NCBI GenBank assembly: GCA_964582545.1
Contig: CAZOSB010000036.1
Coordinates: 1 to 22,972 of the forward strand
DNA from: JAVVUJ01 sp964582545
GTDB taxonomy: Bacteria > Bacillota > Clostridia > Peptostreptococcales > Anaerovoracaceae
Direction: 5' to 3'
Length of the DNA stretch: 22,972 nucleotides
In this document: piece by piece, positions 21,370 to 22,972 of the stretch
Numbering within the stretch: the stretch's first letter is position 1
Layout: the number at the start of each line of letters is the position of its first letter
The notes under the pieces: model-generated
Databases searched by the model: none
What the model saw: only the letters and a program-made list of their open reading frames with translations
What the model was told of the DNA's origin: nothing
Program-made: the position numbers and the translations under genes

Positions 21370-22845
21370 ATGAAAAAAAGAATTTTGGCTATTGCAGTGA
21401 CAGTGATGATGATGATTGCTGTTTTGGCTGGCTGTACCACGGCAGACATCGGTATGCTCAACCTTTATGGGGAGATGAGCGCTATAAAATCCGCTGAAGT
21501 GAGCGGTAAATTAGACATTACAATGGATAAAAAGGCAATCAATGATTACATAACATCCTTAGGCATTGATTCCGTACCCTTTAATGAGCTAAAGCTGGGT
21601 GACAAGATTACCTTCTCCTATACGGGTAAGGTGAATACCGAAAATCTGATAGGTGTTGATTTAAGTCTTAACGTTACCATAAACAATAAAACAATTCCCA
21701 TGGGAAATATAATTTTGAAGGGTGATAAAGGCATCTATGTATCAAAAGAATATTTTCTTGGTATTATAGAAATCCTTACAGTGGTTGACCCTGAAATGAT
21801 GAAAGACGGGGATCAAATCAAGCAGATGGCAAACCAAATCTTTGGAGATGTAAAGTATATCCAAATTGCTGATGCTTCAGACCTGGCAGAGATGGGTACT
21901 GTCTACATGGATCAACAGTATGTATTGGGTCAGAACGAAATGGATTTTTTGACTAACACTTTTAAAAATTATTCACCAGGGTGTGTTACTCAAGTAAGCA
22001 ATGGGTATAAGGTTTCCTTGACCTTGGAGCAGATGTTGAAGATTTGCAAAGGTTCCATTGAATATATCGTCAATAATAACGATGATTTCATCAATGCTTT
22101 GACCACCTATGTGAATTCTGGAGGAATGGAAAAGTACGGCATCGATAAAGCTACTGGCAAAGAATTAATCAATGAAGTAAAAGATAATAAAGTATTATTT
22201 ATCAGTCAACTTAATATGATGAAAAGCTACATCGAAACCTTTATGGCTTCTGATGAAATAAAAGACTTTTTGCAGACCTCTTACTCTTCTACGACTACAA
22301 AAGTGGGAAGTGGATATAACGGCGTTGAAAATCTTAACTTTGTAGTAAAAGGAAAATCTCTCTTAAAGATTGATGGTGAGAGCAAAACCAATCCTATGAA
22401 TGTGACTGTAAATGCTCCTTCTGGAAAGGTTATGACCTTAGATGAGCTCACAACTTCCTTTGAAAAGGTTGTCAATCGCGTGAACCCCATTGAAAAAGCG
22501 GATATTGTCTGGGATAAATACGATACCTATGCATTGGTAGAATATACCAGAGGGAATGAATATCCTTGGCTCACAGGAAAAGACTATGAGCGTATTCCAT
22601 ATAAAATGGTATCCGGAAGCATTTATCTTCCACTGAGAAGTCTTGGTGAGGCTTTTGGAGAAGAGGTTGGCTGGGATAATAAAGTGAAAAAAGCTTATAT
22701 TGTTCGAAATGGAAAGAATATCTTTATGGATGGAATGGTTTCCGAAGGAAAAACATTTATCAAATTAAGAGATTTCGAAAAATTGAGTTATAAGATTGAC
22801 TACGAATACGTCAGTGGAACTCATTATGCAACTATAACGAAATAA
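21370..22845 (+). CDS. Secreted lipoprotein with C-terminal copper-amine-oxidase-like (stalk) domain
   Basis: The first 22 residues form a lipoprotein signal (MKKR, hydrophobic core, lipobox L19-A20-G21-C22), so the mature protein should be anchored by a lipid on the outer face of the membrane. Residues about 25-395 form a large region without a family I recognise, rich in Asn, Lys and Thr and short of cysteine. The C-terminal part (about 415-491) has two repeats like those of the copper-amine-oxidase N-terminal stalk domain, IYLPLRSLGEAFGEEVGWD and TFIKLRDFEKLSY, common in surface proteins of Clostridia and Paenibacilli and often associated with the cell wall. The name does not imply copper or amine oxidase activity. 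Length is 491 residues. It has its own promoter and terminator, so it is a single-gene unit. Function unknown. Confidence 0.85.
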   Translation: MKKRILAIAVTVMMMIAVLAGCTTADIGMLNLYGEMSAIKSAEVSGKLDITMDKKAINDYITSLGIDSVPFNELKLGDKITFSYTGKVNTENLIGVDLSLNVTINNKTIPMGNIILKGDKGIYVSKEYFLGIIEILTVVDPEMMKDGDQIKQMANQIFGDVKYIQIADASDLAEMGTVYMDQQYVLGQNEMDFLTNTFKNYSPGCVTQVSNGYKVSLTLEQMLKICKGSIEYIVNNNDDFINALTTYVNSGGMEKYGIDKATGKELINEVKDNKVLFISQLNMMKSYIETFMASDEIKDFLQTSYSSTTTKVGSGYNGVENLNFVVKGKSLLKIDGESKTNPMNVTVNAPSGKVMTLDELTTSFEKVVNRVNPIEKADIVWDKYDTYALVEYTRGNEYPWLTGKDYERIPYKMVSGSIYLPLRSLGEAFGEEVGWDNKVKKAYIVRNGKNIFMDGMVSEGKTFIKLRDFEKLSYKIDYEYVSGTHYATITK

Positions 22846-22885
22846 ATGAAATGAAATAAAATAAATAGTTAATATCTTAATAGAT

Positions 22886-22924
22886 AAAAAACATTGGTGT
22901 TTGGAAAAGCATCAATGTTTTTTT
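22886..22924 (+). terminator. Intrinsic terminator of the lipoprotein gene
   Basis: A 14-bp stem (AAAAAACATTGGTG at 22886-22899 with CATCAATGTTTTTT at 22910-22923, one G-U pair), a 10-nt loop and a T run to 22924. It lies about 40 bases after the stop codon. Confidence 0.88.
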
Positions 22925-22933
22925 ATTATGTAG

Positions 22934-22955
22934 GAAATATCGCTTGCGATATTTC
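22934..22955. repeat. Short perfect palindrome at the window edge
   Basis: GAAATATCGC and GCGATATTTC form a perfect 10-bp inverted repeat around TT. It follows the lipoprotein terminator by 9 bases. It is too short and too near the window edge to classify: it could be an operator, the end of a small repeat element, or part of the next gene's leader. Confidence 0.55.
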
Positions 22956-22972
22956 TGGAATATCAAAAAAGG

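Noticed and set aside
1..22972. tRNA genes, CRISPR arrays, insertion sequences or phage genes
   Set aside because: I found no cloverleaf-like segment, no regularly spaced repeats, and no transposase, integrase or phage protein among the reading frames.

Overview
The window looks like chromosome from a low-GC, spore-forming member of the Firmicutes, most likely a clostridium. The pointers are the AT-rich intergenic DNA, strong AGGAGG-type ribosome sites with several TTG starts, a YlbJ sporulation membrane protein, TmcAL, an acetate kinase, and gene orders that resemble the Bacillus/Clostridium ylb (rsmD-coaD-ylbJ-tmcAL-rpmF) and ftsK-pgsA-cinA neighbourhoods. A finer placement (for example a Peptostreptococcales/Anaerovoracaceae-like anaerobe) would be a guess. 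I see no rRNA or tRNA gene, CRISPR array, insertion sequence or phage gene. No gene-free stretch exceeds 300 bases; the longest is about 195 bases, before the last gene.

Region 1 (1-4351) is the end of a type I secretion locus: the 3' end of an RTX calcium-binding protein, an HlyB-like ABC transporter with a degenerate peptidase-like domain, and an HlyD-like adaptor, closed by a strong terminator. This set is best known from diderm bacteria, so finding it beside sporulation and ordinary Firmicute genes is the most unusual feature of the window.

Region 2 (4398-8611) is a housekeeping operon with its own promoter: rsmD (16S rRNA methylation), coaD (CoA synthesis), a coiled-coil protein resembling V-type ATPase subunit H, ylbJ and tmcAL (acetate-dependent tRNA-Met acetylation). 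The genes are packed with short gaps or overlaps. Region 3 (8612-10445) holds ackA, then rpmF under a near-consensus promoter, followed by an overlooked 43-residue single-span membrane protein and a terminator. The yceD gene that often precedes rpmF is absent.

Region 4 (10446-12610) is the only minus-strand block: asd followed by dapA, consecutive enzymes on the way to diaminopimelate and lysine. A long perfect hairpin lies between them. Divergent from asd is a 7-helix/PAS/GGDEF diguanylate cyclase; the two promoters flank a 7-bp inverted repeat that could be a shared operator.

Region 5 (14425-21173) is a plus-strand cell-envelope and maintenance operon: uppP (lipid carrier recycling), ftsK/spoIIIE (DNA translocase with an AT-hook-like N-terminus), rimO, pgsA and cinA. 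recA, which often follows cinA, is not next; instead a promoter drives a lipoprotein with a copper-amine-oxidase-like stalk domain (21370-22845), ended by a terminator and then a short palindrome at the window edge.

Most of the window is conventional. The points worth a second look are the RTX/type I system, the small membrane protein after rpmF, the asd-dapA hairpin, the divergent operator candidate and several start-site corrections.
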